Numbered from the stretch's first letter, positions 51,080 to 60,377 are shown. The stretch is 64,000 nt of DNA from Yersinia massiliensis (GCF_003048255.1 NZ_CP028487.1:2480001-2544000); one strand, 5' to 3'. Made by a program: numbers and translations. Notes: generated by a model from the sequence alone, not told the origin.

Positions 51080-52717
51080 ATGAACGCTCGAGAAAAGTTA
51101 CACTGTAACAGCTTAAGTTTTATTTTGCTTTGCTCGCTGTTTTTTACTGTCAGCCACAATGCCTTGTTTATCAGTAAAGCTTGGTCGCTGATTCGTTTTG
51201 ATAATAGCGATAGCTATTTTTTTGCTGCAACCATTCCACTGTTTATTTTCTGCGCCCTCAATATCATCTTCAGCTTGCTTGCTGTGCCAATATTGCGTAA
51301 GCCCATCATTATTTTATTTCTCTTAGGAGGTGCGGCGAGCAACTATTTTATATTCAGTTATGGTGCCGTTATTGACGGTAATATGATGCAAAATGCCTTC
51401 GAGACTAACGCCCAAGAAGCTGCCGCACTCTTTACGCCACGTATGGCTATTTGGCTGCTCGTATTGGGGATTATCCCTGCCATCATTATTTGCTTCGTCC
51501 GTATTCAGGCAACCCGTCCTTGGTGGTATATGCTAGGGCTCCGTGCGGCTAATATTCTGGTGTCAGCAGTGGTCATTATGCTCATCGCGACTCTCTTTTA
51601 TAAAGATTATGCCTCGCTCATTCGTAATAATAAAAGCATCGTTAAAATGCTCACACCCTCCAATTTTGTCAGCGGCAGTTTTCAATTTGCGAAGCATAAG
51701 TATTTTGCCAGTAATATGTCTTTAGTGAAGATTGGTGAAGATGCCCATCTAGGGCCGTTGATCAATCGCCAACAGAAGAAAACGCTGGTTATTTTAGTGG
51801 TTGGAGAAACCGCACGTGCCGAGAACTTCTCTTTAGGCGGCTATCAACGCGAAACAAATCCTCGCCTACAAAAACAAAATGTGACCTATTTTAAGAATGC
51901 CTCATCTTGTGGAACTGAAACTGCCGTTTCTGTCCCCTGCATGTTCTCAAATATGCCACGTAAGAATTATGATGCTACGCTGGCCAGCCATCAGGAGGGT
52001 TTGATGGATATTCTTGCCCACGCCGGATTGAGTGTTTTATGGCGAGAAAATGATGGTGGCTGTAAAGGGGCCTGCGACCGTATCCCTCATCAAGATGTGA
52101 CACAGTTAGAATTAACCGCAGATTGCCAAAATGGCGTCTGCTTAGACAACGCTTTGCTCTATAAGCTAGATAATTATATCAATGGGTTAAAAGGTGATGG
52201 TGTCATAGTATTACACCAAATGGGCAGCCACGGCCCCGCCTACTATCGCCGGTCAAATCCTGAGATACGACAATTCGCCCCAACCTGTGATAGTAATCAA
52301 ATTCAAGATTGTACCTCTCATGAGCTGGTGAATACTTACGATAATTCGATTCTCTACACCGATGCTATGTTGGATAACACGATTAAGCTGCTACAACAGC
52401 AGAGCGATAGATTTAATACTGCGATGGTTTATCTCTCAGATCACGGGGAATCTTTAGGTGAAAATGGCATTTATCTGCATGGCACACCATACATGTTCGC
52501 TCCCACTCAACAAACGCATATTCCATTTCTAATGTGGCTATCGCCCGAATACACAAAAAGTTATGGCATTGATAACCAATGCTTAGCCAAGCATGCAGAG
52601 CATGATGACGTTTCGCAGGATAACTTATTTCATACCCTACTGGGCATGATGAACGTGCAAACTTCTGAATATCAATCTGGCTTGGATTTACTGGATAAAT
52701 GCCGTATTCAGGGCTAG
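51080..52717 (+). CDS. eptA: Phosphoethanolamine transferase (EptA/PmrC-type)
   Basis: A 545-residue inner-membrane enzyme with five N-terminal helices (within about 12-178) and a periplasmic alkaline-phosphatase-like domain. It adds phosphoethanolamine to lipid A, lowering its charge and binding of cationic peptides. Zinc and nucleophile positions are in place: Glu243 (VVGETARAEN), Thr279 (SSCGTETAVSVPCMFS) and Asp/His in LSDHGESLGENG. Paired cysteines of the domain are kept. It is the same family as mobile MCR enzymes but here is chromosomal, with no mobile element nearby. It sits between ydhL and nemR, where E. coli has none. Confidence 0.9.
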   Translation: MNAREKLHCNSLSFILLCSLFFTVSHNALFISKAWSLIRFDNSDSYFFAATIPLFIFCALNIIFSLLAVPILRKPIIILFLLGGAASNYFIFSYGAVIDGNMMQNAFETNAQEAAALFTPRMAIWLLVLGIIPAIIICFVRIQATRPWWYMLGLRAANILVSAVVIMLIATLFYKDYASLIRNNKSIVKMLTPSNFVSGSFQFAKHKYFASNMSLVKIGEDAHLGPLINRQQKKTLVILVVGETARAENFSLGGYQRETNPRLQKQNVTYFKNASSCGTETAVSVPCMFSNMPRKNYDATLASHQEGLMDILAHAGLSVLWRENDGGCKGACDRIPHQDVTQLELTADCQNGVCLDNALLYKLDNYINGLKGDGVIVLHQMGSHGPAYYRRSNPEIRQFAPTCDSNQIQDCTSHELVNTYDNSILYTDAMLDNTIKLLQQQSDRFNTAMVYLSDHGESLGENGIYLHGTPYMFAPTQQTHIPFLMWLSPEYTKSYGIDNQCLAKHAEHDDVSQDNLFHTLLGMMNVQTSEYQSGLDLLDKCRIQG

Positions 52718-52782
52718 GACACCCTCTCAAAAGGTCAATGCCGACATCACAATCTTTTGATATTGGCATTAACCACTTGACC

Positions 52783-52798
52783 TAGACCAATCGGTCTA
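52783..52798 (+). promoter_or_regulatory. NemR operator
   Basis: TAGACCAATCGGTCTA is a perfect palindrome with the TAGACC/GGTCTA arms of the NemR box. It lies 15 bp upstream of the nemR start, so NemR should repress nemR-nemA from here. Confidence 0.9.
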
Positions 52799-52812
52799 TT
52801 ACTCTCTGCTAC

Positions 52813-53415
52813 ATGAACAAAATACAGCACCCACATGTCGATACTCGAGAACACCTGTTAGCTACAGGTGAGAGCCTTAGTCTGCATCTTGGTTTTAATG
52901 GTATGGGTCTGAGTCAATTACTCACGACCGCCGGTATTCCAAAAGGCTCGTTTTATCATTACTTTCGCTCAAAAGAAGCCTTTGGCGAGGCGATGTTACA
53001 GCGATACTTTGACCGTTATGACGCGGCCATGGTCAATCTGCTGACGGGTTCACAAGGTGATAAACGTCACCAACTACTGCAATATTTTGCTCAATCTATT
53101 GCTAACTATTGTGGCAGTGAATGCCACAACGCTTGTCTATCGGTTAAACTTTCAGCGGAAGTCAGTGATTTATCCGAACCCATGCGCCATGCGCTGGATG
53201 CCGGAACTGCACGAGTGATTGGCCGTTTGCAAGATGCTATCGAAGCCGGTATTAAAGAAGGCTCGCTGCGCATCACGCTTTCAGCCGCCGCCACTGCAGA
53301 AACACTCTATACCTTGTGGCAGGGCGCCGCATTGCGGGCAAAAGTAAAACGCTCTGTGACACCGCTGACCTGTGCGCTAGAAAGTATCGAATTGATGTTA
53401 CAACCAACCCAATAA
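52813..53415 (+). CDS. nemR: TetR-family repressor NemR
   Basis: NemR represses nemRA (and gloA) and releases DNA when its cysteine is modified by electrophiles or bleach. The 200-residue protein has the TetR helix-turn-helix at about 12-55 ([27 protein letters not shown]). The redox-sensing cysteine of E. coli (Cys106) corresponds to Cys108 in [12 protein letters not shown]. The second E. coli cysteine (Cys116) is Ser118 here. A lysine in RAKVKRS may serve the Cys-Lys sulfenamide chemistry. Its operator overlaps the upstream region. Confidence 0.92.
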   Translation: MNKIQHPHVDTREHLLATGESLSLHLGFNGMGLSQLLTTAGIPKGSFYHYFRSKEAFGEAMLQRYFDRYDAAMVNLLTGSQGDKRHQLLQYFAQSIANYCGSECHNACLSVKLSAEVSDLSEPMRHALDAGTARVIGRLQDAIEAGIKEGSLRITLSAAATAETLYTLWQGAALRAKVKRSVTPLTCALESIELMLQPTQ

Positions 53416-53500
53416 TCCCTTGAATCTGATAGTCCATTTTTTTGAGGCTTCAGGTTTTACCCAGCAACTAGTCGACTGGTCTATTAATATAGGATGCACC

Positions 53501-54598
53501 ATGAAAACTGCTAAACTGTTCTCCCCGTTGAAAGTTGGCGCACTGACTTTGCCAAACCGAGTATTTATGGCTCCGCTCACTCGCTTGCGCAGCATTGAGC
53601 CGGGTGATATCCCAACGCCGTTAATGGCGGAATATTATCGCCAACGGGCCAGTGCTGGTTTAATCATCACTGAAGCCACCCAGATTTCTTTCCAAGCCAA
53701 GGGCTATGCCGGCGCACCAGGGTTACACACTCAGGAGCAACTCAATGCGTGGAAAAAAATCACTCAGGCGGTGCATGAAGAAGGTGGACACATCGCCGTT
53801 CAGCTCTGGCATGTAGGCCGTATTTCACACAGCAGTTTGCAACCAAATCAGCAAGCACCCATCGCTCCTTCAGCCATTGCCGCTGATACCCGCACCACCG
53901 TACGTGATGAATCCGGTGCGTGGGTACGTGTTCCCTGCTCTACTCCACGAGCGCTGGAAACAGAAGAGATCCCTGGCATTATTAATGATTTCCGTCAGGC
54001 GACCGCTAACGCTCGTGAAGCCGGTTTTGATTATATTGAGCTACACGCAGCCCATGGCTATTTGCTGCATCAGTTCATGTCTCCAGCGTCAAATCAGCGT
54101 ACCGACCAATACGGTGGCAGTATTGAAAATCGTACTCGCTTAACACTGGAAGTGGTTGATGCAACCGTTGCAGAATGGGGCTCAGAACATATTGGCATCC
54201 GTATTTCACCTTTGGGGCCATTCAATGGCTTAGATAATGGTGAAGATCAGGAAGAAGCGGCGCTTTATCTGATTGATGAATTAAACAAACGTAAAATCGC
54301 CTACCTACACATTTCCGAACCAGATTGGGCGGGCGGTAAACCTTACTCAGAGGCATTCCGTGATGCTGTTCGCGCCCGTTTCAAAGGCGTCATTGTGGGG
54401 GCTGGTGCCTATACCGCAGAGAAAGCCGAAGACCTGATCGAAAAAGGGTTTATTGATGCCGTGGCATTTGGTCGCAGCTATATCTCTAATCCAGACTTAG
54501 TTGCTCGTCTCCAGCAACACGCCCCATTGAATGAGCCAGATGGCGAGACTTTCTACGGCGGCGGCGCGAAGGGTTATACTGACTACCCAACGCTATAA
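53501..54598 (+). CDS. nemA: N-ethylmaleimide reductase (old yellow enzyme)
   Basis: NemA is a 365-residue FMN enzyme that reduces activated alkenes and nitro compounds with NADPH. The old-yellow-enzyme barrel is clear: [82 protein letters not shown] and [11 protein letters not shown]. It shares a transcript with nemR, 85 bp downstream, and a half NemR site (GGTCTA) precedes it. Upstream in-frame codons from 53420 are not supported. With gloA it handles reactive electrophiles. Confidence 0.95.
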   Translation: MKTAKLFSPLKVGALTLPNRVFMAPLTRLRSIEPGDIPTPLMAEYYRQRASAGLIITEATQISFQAKGYAGAPGLHTQEQLNAWKKITQAVHEEGGHIAVQLWHVGRISHSSLQPNQQAPIAPSAIAADTRTTVRDESGAWVRVPCSTPRALETEEIPGIINDFRQATANAREAGFDYIELHAAHGYLLHQFMSPASNQRTDQYGGSIENRTRLTLEVVDATVAEWGSEHIGIRISPLGPFNGLDNGEDQEEAALYLIDELNKRKIAYLHISEPDWAGGKPYSEAFRDAVRARFKGVIVGAGAYTAEKAEDLIEKGFIDAVAFGRSYISNPDLVARLQQHAPLNEPDGETFYGGGAKGYTDYPTL

Positions 54599-54623
54599 CG
54601 CAGTCTTCTCCATTTAACTATCG

Positions 54624-54667
54624 CCTCCCCAACATAAATAATACTGTTGGGGGGGATTTATTTTCGG
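54624..54667 (+). terminator. Terminator of nemA
   Basis: CCTCCCCAACA pairs with TGTTGGGGGGG (one mismatch) and is followed by ATTTATTTT. Confidence 0.7.
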
Positions 54668-54873
54668 GTTTAAATCATCACCGCAGCACATCATCTAATC
54701 CAATGCCACTATCGCCTACAAACCGAAATTACGCCCTCATCTAGACCATAAAAATTGCCTTAAATATCAGGGCTGCCAAGCTAGTGAGCGGCATGATATT
54801 GCGTTATGATGGCGACTGTCTTTTGATTTATAATGACTTTTAACTTTTAATCTACTGATTATAAAGAGGTATT

Positions 54874-55284
54874 ATGAAGCGCTTACTCCATACCATGATC
54901 CGTGTCGGTGACCTGCAACGTTCCATCGACTTCTACACCAAGGTATTAGGGATGCGTTTACTGCGTACCAGCGAAAATACCGAGTATAAATATTCGCTGG
55001 CTTTCGTCGGTTACAGCGATGAAAGCGAAGGCTCGGTGATTGAGTTGACTTATAACTGGGGCGTAGACAGCTACGAAATGGGAACGGCATTCGGCCATTT
55101 GGCACTGGGTGTAGACGATGTCGCGGTAACCTGTGACCAAATTCGTCTGGCAGGCGGAAAAGTGACCCGTGAAGCAGGCCCAGTCAAAGGCGGTAATACC
55201 ATCATTGCCTTTGTTGAAGATCCTGATGGCTACAAAATTGAGTTAATCGAGAATAAAAGCGCCGGACACGGCCTTGGAAACTGA
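54874..55284 (+). CDS. gloA: Glyoxalase I (lactoylglutathione lyase)
   Basis: GloA isomerises the methylglyoxal-glutathione adduct to S-lactoylglutathione. The 136-residue VOC-fold protein keeps all four metal ligands: His6, Glu57, His75 and Glu123 (one higher than in the Ni2+-dependent E. coli enzyme because of an extra residue after Met1). The sequence [28 protein letters not shown] and [14 protein letters not shown] is typical. It follows nemRA, which in E. coli is co-transcribed, but here a terminator and 275 bp separate them. It ends at a strong terminator. Confidence 0.96.
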   Translation: MKRLLHTMIRVGDLQRSIDFYTKVLGMRLLRTSENTEYKYSLAFVGYSDESEGSVIELTYNWGVDSYEMGTAFGHLALGVDDVAVTCDQIRLAGGKVTREAGPVKGGNTIIAFVEDPDGYKIELIENKSAGHGLGN

Positions 55285-55292
55285 TTAACTGA

Positions 55293-55317
55293 AAGGCACC
55301 GATAAGGTGCCTTTTTC
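55293..55317 (+). terminator. Terminator of gloA
   Basis: AAGGCACC pairs with GGTGCCTT around GATAA and is followed by a T-run, 10 bp after the gloA stop. Confidence 0.9.
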
Positions 55318-55393
55318 TTATCGTGATACCCTCCTGCATCCTGCGCCAAAATTTGGCATAATGCGTGCTGAATTCGATGAAGATAAGAAACTG

Positions 55394-56041
55394 ATGGCAG
55401 ATAAAAGTGATCTTAACGCCCTGAGTGGCCGTTTTCGGGGGTATTACCCCGTCGTAATTGATGTTGAAACCGCCGGTTTTAATGCTCAGACTGATGCATT
55501 ATTAGAAATTGCCGCCGTGACCTTGCAGATGAATAAAGACGGATGGCTGCTGCCGGATGAAACGCTACATTTTCATGTTGAGCCATTCGAAGGTGCCAAC
55601 CTACAGCCCGAAGCTTTGGCATTTAATGGGATTGACCCGACTAACCCATTACGAGGCGCAGTAAGTGAATACGACGCTTTGCACGCCATTTTTAAAGCGG
55701 TACGTAAGGGGTTGAAAGAGCAAGGTTGTAACCGAGCGATTATTGTGGCGCACAACGCTAACTTTGATCACAGTTTCGTGATGGCTGCTGCCGAGCGTGC
55801 CAGCTTGAAGCGTAACCCATTCCACCCATTTGCGACCTTTGACACTGCCGCTTTGAGCGGTCTGGTGCTCGGTCAAACCGTGTTGGCAAAAGCCTGTTTA
55901 ACTGCAGGGATTCCGTTTGACAGTAGTCAAGCCCACTCTGCGTTGTACGATACGATGCAAACGGCAAAGCTATTCTGCGAGTTAGTGAATCGTTGGAAAA
56001 AACTGGGGGGTTGGCCAGTCCCGGCAGGTGAATCCGAATAG
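55394..56041 (+). CDS. rnt: Ribonuclease T
   Basis: RNase T is a DEDD-family 3'-5' exonuclease that trims tRNA and other stable RNA 3' ends. The 215-residue protein has the first acidic pair Asp23/Glu25 ([11 protein letters not shown]), the second Asp in [11 protein letters not shown], and the last His and Asp in [13 protein letters not shown]. The ATG at 55394 gives [16 protein letters not shown], matching the family; 29 in-frame codons upstream overlap the gloA terminator and are not used. E. coli lhr, which normally follows, is missing. Confidence 0.95.
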   Translation: MADKSDLNALSGRFRGYYPVVIDVETAGFNAQTDALLEIAAVTLQMNKDGWLLPDETLHFHVEPFEGANLQPEALAFNGIDPTNPLRGAVSEYDALHAIFKAVRKGLKEQGCNRAIIVAHNANFDHSFVMAAAERASLKRNPFHPFATFDTAALSGLVLGQTVLAKACLTAGIPFDSSQAHSALYDTMQTAKLFCELVNRWKKLGGWPVPAGESE

Positions 56042-56075
56042 CTTTACCCTCATGAATAAACTCACGCGCTCAATA

Positions 56076-56104
56076 TAAAAAGAGGTGGCTAATAAGCCAC
56101 CTCT
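56076..56104 (-). terminator. Terminator of grxD
   Basis: AGAGGTGGCT pairs perfectly with AGCCACCTCT around AATA. On the minus strand it is followed by TTTTTATA, 44 bp beyond the grxD stop. Confidence 0.88.
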
Positions 56105-56147
56105 CCAACTGCTGGCACTTTGTGGTGCCATTGAGCGCTCAAGGGCA

Positions 56148-56498
56148 TTATTCTGCCGCAGGTTTATCTTCTTGTGAGCGGTATTTATCTGCCGTCTCTT
56201 TGAGTAACTGTTGCAGTTCGCCACGCTGATACATTTCCATCAGAATGTCACAACCGCCAACCAATTCACCATCTACCCAAAGTTGTGGGAATGTCGGCCA
56301 ATTAGCATATTTCGGCAACTCTGCACGGATATCAGGATTTTGCAGAATATCAACGTAAGCAAAACGTTCGCCACAAGCGGACAGTGCCTGCACAGCCTGA
56401 GCAGAAAAACCACAGTTTGGCAGCTTCGGTGAGCCCTTCATGTACAGCAGAATTGGGTTCTCTGCTATCTGGCGCTGAATTTTATCAATCGTCGTCAT
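56148..56498 (-). CDS. grxD: Monothiol glutaredoxin 4
   Basis: GrxD carries a glutathione-ligated 2Fe-2S cluster and works in Fe-S delivery with BolA proteins. The 116-residue protein has the monothiol active site CGFS (Cys29), the glutathione-binding WPTFPQLWVDGELVGGCDI, and the N-terminal IQRQIAENPILLYMKGSP of the class. It is transcribed against rnt, with its own terminator. Confidence 0.95.
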   Translation of the reverse strand: MTTIDKIQRQIAENPILLYMKGSPKLPNCGFSAQAVQALSACGERFAYVDILQNPDIRAELPKYANWPTFPQLWVDGELVGGCDILMEMYQRGELQQLLKETADKYRSQEDKPAAE

Positions 56499-56947
56499 TT
56501 TTTTGCTTCCTCAAGCCATATTGTGGCTACAAACTTTTACTCAATATTATTATTGCGTCCGGTCTATTGTAGCGACTGTCACTGCTGGAATAAAACGCCA
56601 TTTTTTGCAGGGATTTTACTGCACTAAGCATGACGGTAGATCGGCTACAAATATGTATCTTTAGAATAACATTTTTGACTCTATATCTTCACTATTATCT
56701 TTGTGACCAAATAATGGCTACTTATCGTCGACCGCCTCTTGTGACTTCAAGAACAGAGGGGGTAACCCGTTGACGAATGATTGATTTAAGTCCATTGCCT
56801 GCATAAAAGATCAACAATTGTGAAGCCATTAACGTTTTCTCACAATATCGACTAAAATCCTGTCTGTCTTCGCTTTTTTATATTCTGAGTTTCGGCAATA
56901 CTGTGACTCTTCTTATTCATATCAGGGCTAAGGTTGGTAGCGATATT
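56499..56947. other. Intergenic region between grxD and mepH
   Basis: This 449-bp gap separates divergent genes. A hairpin lies near 56729-56765 (CCGCCTCTTGT with AGAACAGAGGGGG, imperfect). Near 56829-56843 ACGTTTTCTC looks like the right half of a PurR box, with a poor left half. I see no ORF or sRNA signature that I can name. Confidence 0.4.
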
Positions 56948-57844
56948 ATGCGTTTAATATTTACGCTGTTTGTGCTGCTGTTTACCCAACTATTTTTAAA
57001 TTTGGCGCATGCGTCACCGCAGGCACACGTGTCGGCTGAGCAAAAGAAAGGTCAAGTCAGCCAAGCCAGCCCTGATGATCGTAAGAAACGCAAAACTGAT
57101 AAAAGTACCAAAAAAGCGAAAATAACCAGCGATAAAACGAGCCCAACTAAAGTGACCGCCCGTAAAACCGCGGCCAACGCTCATAAAAAGAAGATTACCA
57201 CCAGTACGGGCAAGAACATCAAAAAGAAAGCACAAGAAGTCAGTAAAAAGACGGCGACAAATACCCGTACGACTAAAAAGATAAATACTAATACAGCAAC
57301 CGACAAAAATAGAGCTGGCGCTAAAAAAACAGAAAAAATCGCTTATGGTCGGCAGCGAATTAAAACTCAAGGTAAAGCCAGCACAGAATTAATCGCGAAT
57401 AATAAAATTAAACTCAGCCCCGCCCATAAAAAGCGCTATCAACACGCAAAACAAACTGCAATGAGTAAGCTGATGAAACAAGTCGGTAAACCTTATCGTT
57501 GGGGGGGCACCTCTCCGAATACAGGTTTCGATTGTAGTGGGCTTATTTATTACGCGTACAAAGATGTCATCAGAATAAAAATGCCACGCACTGCTAACGA
57601 AATGTTTCATTTACGTGATGCCGCACCAGTGAAACGTGCAGAATTAGAGAGCGGTGACCTGGTGTTCTTTAATATCGCCAATCGCGGTGTTGCCGACCAT
57701 GTCGGTGTTTATTTAGGTAACGGCAAGTTTATTCAGTCACCTCGTACTGGTGAAGAAATTCGTATTAGCATGATGGATAACGACTACTGGCAAGATCATT
57801 ATGTGGGCGCGCGTCGCGTGGTCACACCTAAAACGATTCGCTAA
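56948..57844 (+). CDS. mepH: MepH-like murein DD-endopeptidase (NlpC/P60)
   Basis: MepH cuts D-Ala-mDap crosslinks in peptidoglycan to allow wall growth. The 298-residue protein has a signal peptide (MRLIFTLFVLLFTQLFLNLAHA), a very basic Lys/Thr-rich low-complexity region (about 35-145) and a C-terminal NlpC/P60 domain. Catalytic Cys196 is in FDCSGLIYYAY and His251 in DHVGVYLGNGKFIQSPRTG. The gene lies between grxD and sodB, as mepH (ydhO) does in E. coli. The ATG at 56948 begins a proper signal peptide; 15 upstream codons are in frame. Confidence 0.9.
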   Translation: MRLIFTLFVLLFTQLFLNLAHASPQAHVSAEQKKGQVSQASPDDRKKRKTDKSTKKAKITSDKTSPTKVTARKTAANAHKKKITTSTGKNIKKKAQEVSKKTATNTRTTKKINTNTATDKNRAGAKKTEKIAYGRQRIKTQGKASTELIANNKIKLSPAHKKRYQHAKQTAMSKLMKQVGKPYRWGGTSPNTGFDCSGLIYYAYKDVIRIKMPRTANEMFHLRDAAPVKRAELESGDLVFFNIANRGVADHVGVYLGNGKFIQSPRTGEEIRISMMDNDYWQDHYVGARRVVTPKTIR

Positions 57845-57861
57845 ATCTTCAATCTCCCGAT

Positions 57862-57884
57862 ACCCAGCAGATTATTTGCTGGGT
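57862..57884 (+). terminator. Hairpin after mepH
   Basis: ACCCAGCA pairs with TGCTGGGT around GATTATT, 18 bp after the stop. No T-run is present, so it is a weak terminator candidate. Confidence 0.45.
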
Positions 57885-57907
57885 GAGTGACCATCAATCG
57901 CTTTCTC

Positions 57908-57926
57908 AATAATGATAACCATTGTG
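57908..57926. promoter_or_regulatory. Fur box upstream of sodB
   Basis: AATAATGATAACCATTGTG matches the 19-bp Fur consensus at 15 positions and its 13-bp core at 12. It lies 192 bp upstream of the sodB ATG, between mepH and sodB. About 15 bp further on is a second inverted repeat, ATAACCA (57942-57948) with TGGTTAT (57960-57966). Confidence 0.6.
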
Positions 57927-58117
57927 ACTCTCCCCCACTCAATAACCACTATTATATTATGGTTATAACTGTCATTCCCGTTGAAAGTTGCTAAAATTAA
58001 TACCCACAACAAAAATACAACAATTTTGGTTTATCCGCTCTTCGCCACATCATAACCGATGGTTTTTGATGAGATTTGAGGAGCAAACACCCTGAGCAAC
58101 CCCGAAAGGAGCAAGCA

Positions 58118-58696
58118 ATGTCATTTGAATTACCGGCATTACCTTATGCGCAAAATGCGCTGGAACCACACATTTCAGCTGAAACACTGGAATACCATTA
58201 TGGCAAGCACCACAACACTTATGTGGTCAACCTTAATAATCTAATTAAAGATACAGAGTTTGCTGGCAAAACGCTGGAAGAGATCGTGAAAACATCTAGT
58301 GGCGGTATTTTTAACAATGCTGCTCAGGTTTGGAACCATACCTTCTATTGGCATTGTCTGTCGCCGAATGGTGGTGGTGAACCTCAGGGTAAAGTAGCTG
58401 ACGCCATAAATCAGTCATTTGGGTCTTTTGCTGATTTTAAAACGCAATTTACCGATGCTGCGGTTAAAAATTTTGGTGCTGGTTGGACTTGGTTGGTCAA
58501 AAAAGCAGACGGTTCACTGGCCATTGTCAGTACATCGAATGCGGCTACCCCGCTGACCACCAACGATAAACCGTTACTGACTGTAGATGTATGGGAACAC
58601 GCTTATTATATCGACTACCGCAATGCGCGGCCTAAATACCTGGAAAACTTCTGGGCGCTGGTGAATTGGTCTTTCGTTGAGACGAATTTAGCCTGA
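58118..58696 (+). CDS. sodB: Iron superoxide dismutase
   Basis: SodB converts superoxide to H2O2 and O2 in the cytoplasm. The 192-residue protein keeps the iron ligands His27, His74, Asp157 and His161, numbered as in E. coli, and FeSOD markers such as [13 protein letters not shown]. The ATG at 58118 follows AAGGAGCAAG. The bases 58114-58122 (AGCAATGTC), which span the start codon, are perfectly complementary to GACATTGCT in RyhB encoded at 26.9 kb, the known RyhB target site on sodB. A Fur box lies further upstream. A bidirectional terminator follows. Confidence 0.97.
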   Translation: MSFELPALPYAQNALEPHISAETLEYHYGKHHNTYVVNLNNLIKDTEFAGKTLEEIVKTSSGGIFNNAAQVWNHTFYWHCLSPNGGGEPQGKVADAINQSFGSFADFKTQFTDAAVKNFGAGWTWLVKKADGSLAIVSTSNAATPLTTNDKPLLTVDVWEHAYYIDYRNARPKYLENFWALVNWSFVETNLA

Positions 58697-58761
58697 TAAG
58701 GCGAATAAACGCGAGAGGATGTGTTGATACATCAGTATCACTAAAATCGATAACCATAATA

Positions 58762-58780
58762 AGGGCGGGTAAACCGCCCT
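58762..58780. terminator. Bidirectional terminator between sodB and ynhF
   Basis: AGGGCGG pairs with CCGCCCT around GTAAA. The minus strand continues TTATTATGG. It separates the convergent sodB and ynhF genes. Confidence 0.75.
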
Positions 58781-58811
58781 ACTTGTCACGCTATACCGGC
58801 AAGCGGTTGAC

Positions 58812-58901
58812 TTAATTCATTACCGCCACGAAGCTAAAGGCAATAATCATTGCCAATGCACCAACAGTCGTAATCAGCGACATTTTCAGATTGGTATCCA
58901 T
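58812..58901 (-). CDS. ynhF: YnhF-family small membrane protein (29 aa)
   Basis: The minus strand from an ATG at 58899-58901, with a GAGGAG ribosome site 5 nt before, encodes 29 residues beginning MDTNLKMSLITTVGALAM and ending in a single hydrophobic helix. E. coli YnhF is also 29 residues, with the same polar start (T-D-L-K-x-S-L-x-T-T) and one helix, and is also located next to purR. It is an inner-membrane peptide of unknown role. It is missed by most gene finders because of its size. Confidence 0.85.
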   Translation of the reverse strand: MDTNLKMSLITTVGALAMIIAFSFVAVMN

Positions 58902-59232
58902 AAAAACTCCTCAGCCGGTCAATTTGTAGTAGGGAAAAGGCACATAGTTAGTGTGTTAAATTATCTTCCCACAATTCAGAAAAAAAATCTTCTGCTCATT
59001 ACTCACTTTATAACTTTGATTACCCCTTTCACTTTTCCTCCAGATCAGCCAAAATTCGCAGTTCATAACTGCATACTGGCCAATAACGTCCAACAAATAC
59101 TCTCAGACAGCCCGCTGATTCCATTTTCCAGCCTAATAATATGCTTCTGTCTGAATGGTTTCGAGTATGTAGGCAAACGATTAACAAAATACTGACCTGC
59201 TGTAACAGGTGAGCTTAGGAGTTATTTTTTAT
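58902..59232. other. Intergenic region between ynhF and purR
   Basis: The 331 bp between divergent genes carry the purR control region, with a PurR-like box at 59171-59186. An 80-codon open frame at 58953-59195 has no recognisable sequence and covers this control region, so I treat it as non-coding. Confidence 0.5.
59171..59186 (+). promoter_or_regulatory. PurR-like operator of purR
   Basis: AGGCAAACGATTAACA shares GCAAACG-TT with the PurR box ACGCAAACGTTTTC. It lies 47 bp upstream of the purR ATG, where PurR autoregulation is known in E. coli. Confidence 0.6.
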
Positions 59233-60258
59233 ATGGCAACGATTAAAGATGTGGCCAAACACGCGGGTGTGTCCACCACCACCGTTTCGCACGTGATTAA
59301 CAAAACTCGTTTCGTCGCCGAAAATACTAAGGCTGCCGTGTGGGCGGCCATTAAAGAACTGCATTATTCGCCCAGTGCTGTGGCCCGCAGTTTGAAAGTT
59401 AATCACACAAAATCCATCGGCTTGTTAGCAACCTCCAGCGAAGCCCCCTATTTTGCCGAAGTAATAGAAGCGGTTGAAAACAGTTGTTATAGCAAAGGCT
59501 ACACGCTGATTCTATGTAACTCTCATAATAATCTGGATAAGCAAAAAGCGTATCTGGCGATGTTGGCGCAAAAGCGTGTCGATGGGTTATTAGTGATGTG
59601 TTCAGAATATCCAGAGCAACTTCTTGGGATGCTGGAAGACTATCGCAATATCCCGATGGTGGTGATGGATTGGGGTACAGCGCGGGGTGATTTTACTGAC
59701 TCTATTATTGATAATGCTTTTGAAGGCGGTTATTTGGCCGGTCGCTATCTTATTGAACGCGGCCATCGCGATATTGGTGCCATTCCGGGGCAGTTATCTC
59801 GTAACACCGGCGGAGGTCGCCATCAAGGCTTCCTTAAGGCATTGGAAGAAGCGAATATTGAGCTGCGTGATGAGTGGGTAGTTCAAGGCGATTTCGAGCC
59901 AGAATCAGGCTATAAGGCCATGCATCAAATTCTGACACAAAAACATCGTCCAACGGCCGTATTTTGTGGCGGAGATATTATGGCGATGGGCGCGATTTGT
60001 GCAGCCGATGAATTGGGCCTGCGAGTGCCACAAGATATTTCGGTGATAGGGTATGACAACGTGCGTAATGCGCGCTATTTCTCACCAGCACTGACCACCA
60101 TTCATCAACCCAAAGAACGATTAGGTGAAACGGCATTTGCCATGTTGCTCGATCGTATCGTCAGCAAGCGCGAAGACCCACAGACCATTGAAGTTCACCC
60201 GAAACTGGTTGAGCGACGTTCTGTTGCTGATGGTCCGTTCCGCGACTACCGCCGTTAA
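59233..60258 (+). CDS. purR: Purine repressor PurR
   Basis: PurR is a LacI-family repressor of purine nucleotide synthesis with hypoxanthine or guanine as corepressor. The 341 residues equal the E. coli length. The helix-turn-helix [32 protein letters not shown] and hinge [10 protein letters not shown] are followed by the periplasmic-binding-protein-like domain with [10 protein letters not shown] and [25 protein letters not shown]. The ATG at 59233 is the family start. The divergent neighbour punR and the transporter punC continue the purine theme. Confidence 0.96.
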   Translation: MATIKDVAKHAGVSTTTVSHVINKTRFVAENTKAAVWAAIKELHYSPSAVARSLKVNHTKSIGLLATSSEAPYFAEVIEAVENSCYSKGYTLILCNSHNNLDKQKAYLAMLAQKRVDGLLVMCSEYPEQLLGMLEDYRNIPMVVMDWGTARGDFTDSIIDNAFEGGYLAGRYLIERGHRDIGAIPGQLSRNTGGGRHQGFLKALEEANIELRDEWVVQGDFEPESGYKAMHQILTQKHRPTAVFCGGDIMAMGAICAADELGLRVPQDISVIGYDNVRNARYFSPALTTIHQPKERLGETAFAMLLDRIVSKREDPQTIEVHPKLVERRSVADGPFRDYRR

Positions 60259-60377
60259 TCAAACTCTGCCGGTAATGACTCATCTTCCGGCGCAAAAAAC
60301 ATCTATTTGGTAACGCCCTGCTGCCAGTAGCAAACTTCGCTACCGGCGGCACTATCGTGCGGTCAATCACAGCGCAA

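Noticed and set aside
51080..52717. Mobile colistin-resistance (mcr) gene
   Set aside because: The family is the same, but there is no insertion sequence nearby, base use matches the neighbours and a PmrA-like box is present. It fits a chromosomal eptA.
53469..53483. Second NemR operator before nemA
   Set aside because: Only the right half GGTCTA is good. The left half is TAGTCG with wrong spacing.
58953..59195. 80-codon plus-strand frame before purR
   Set aside because: It covers the purR control region, including the PurR-like box, and shows no domain or usual codon pattern.
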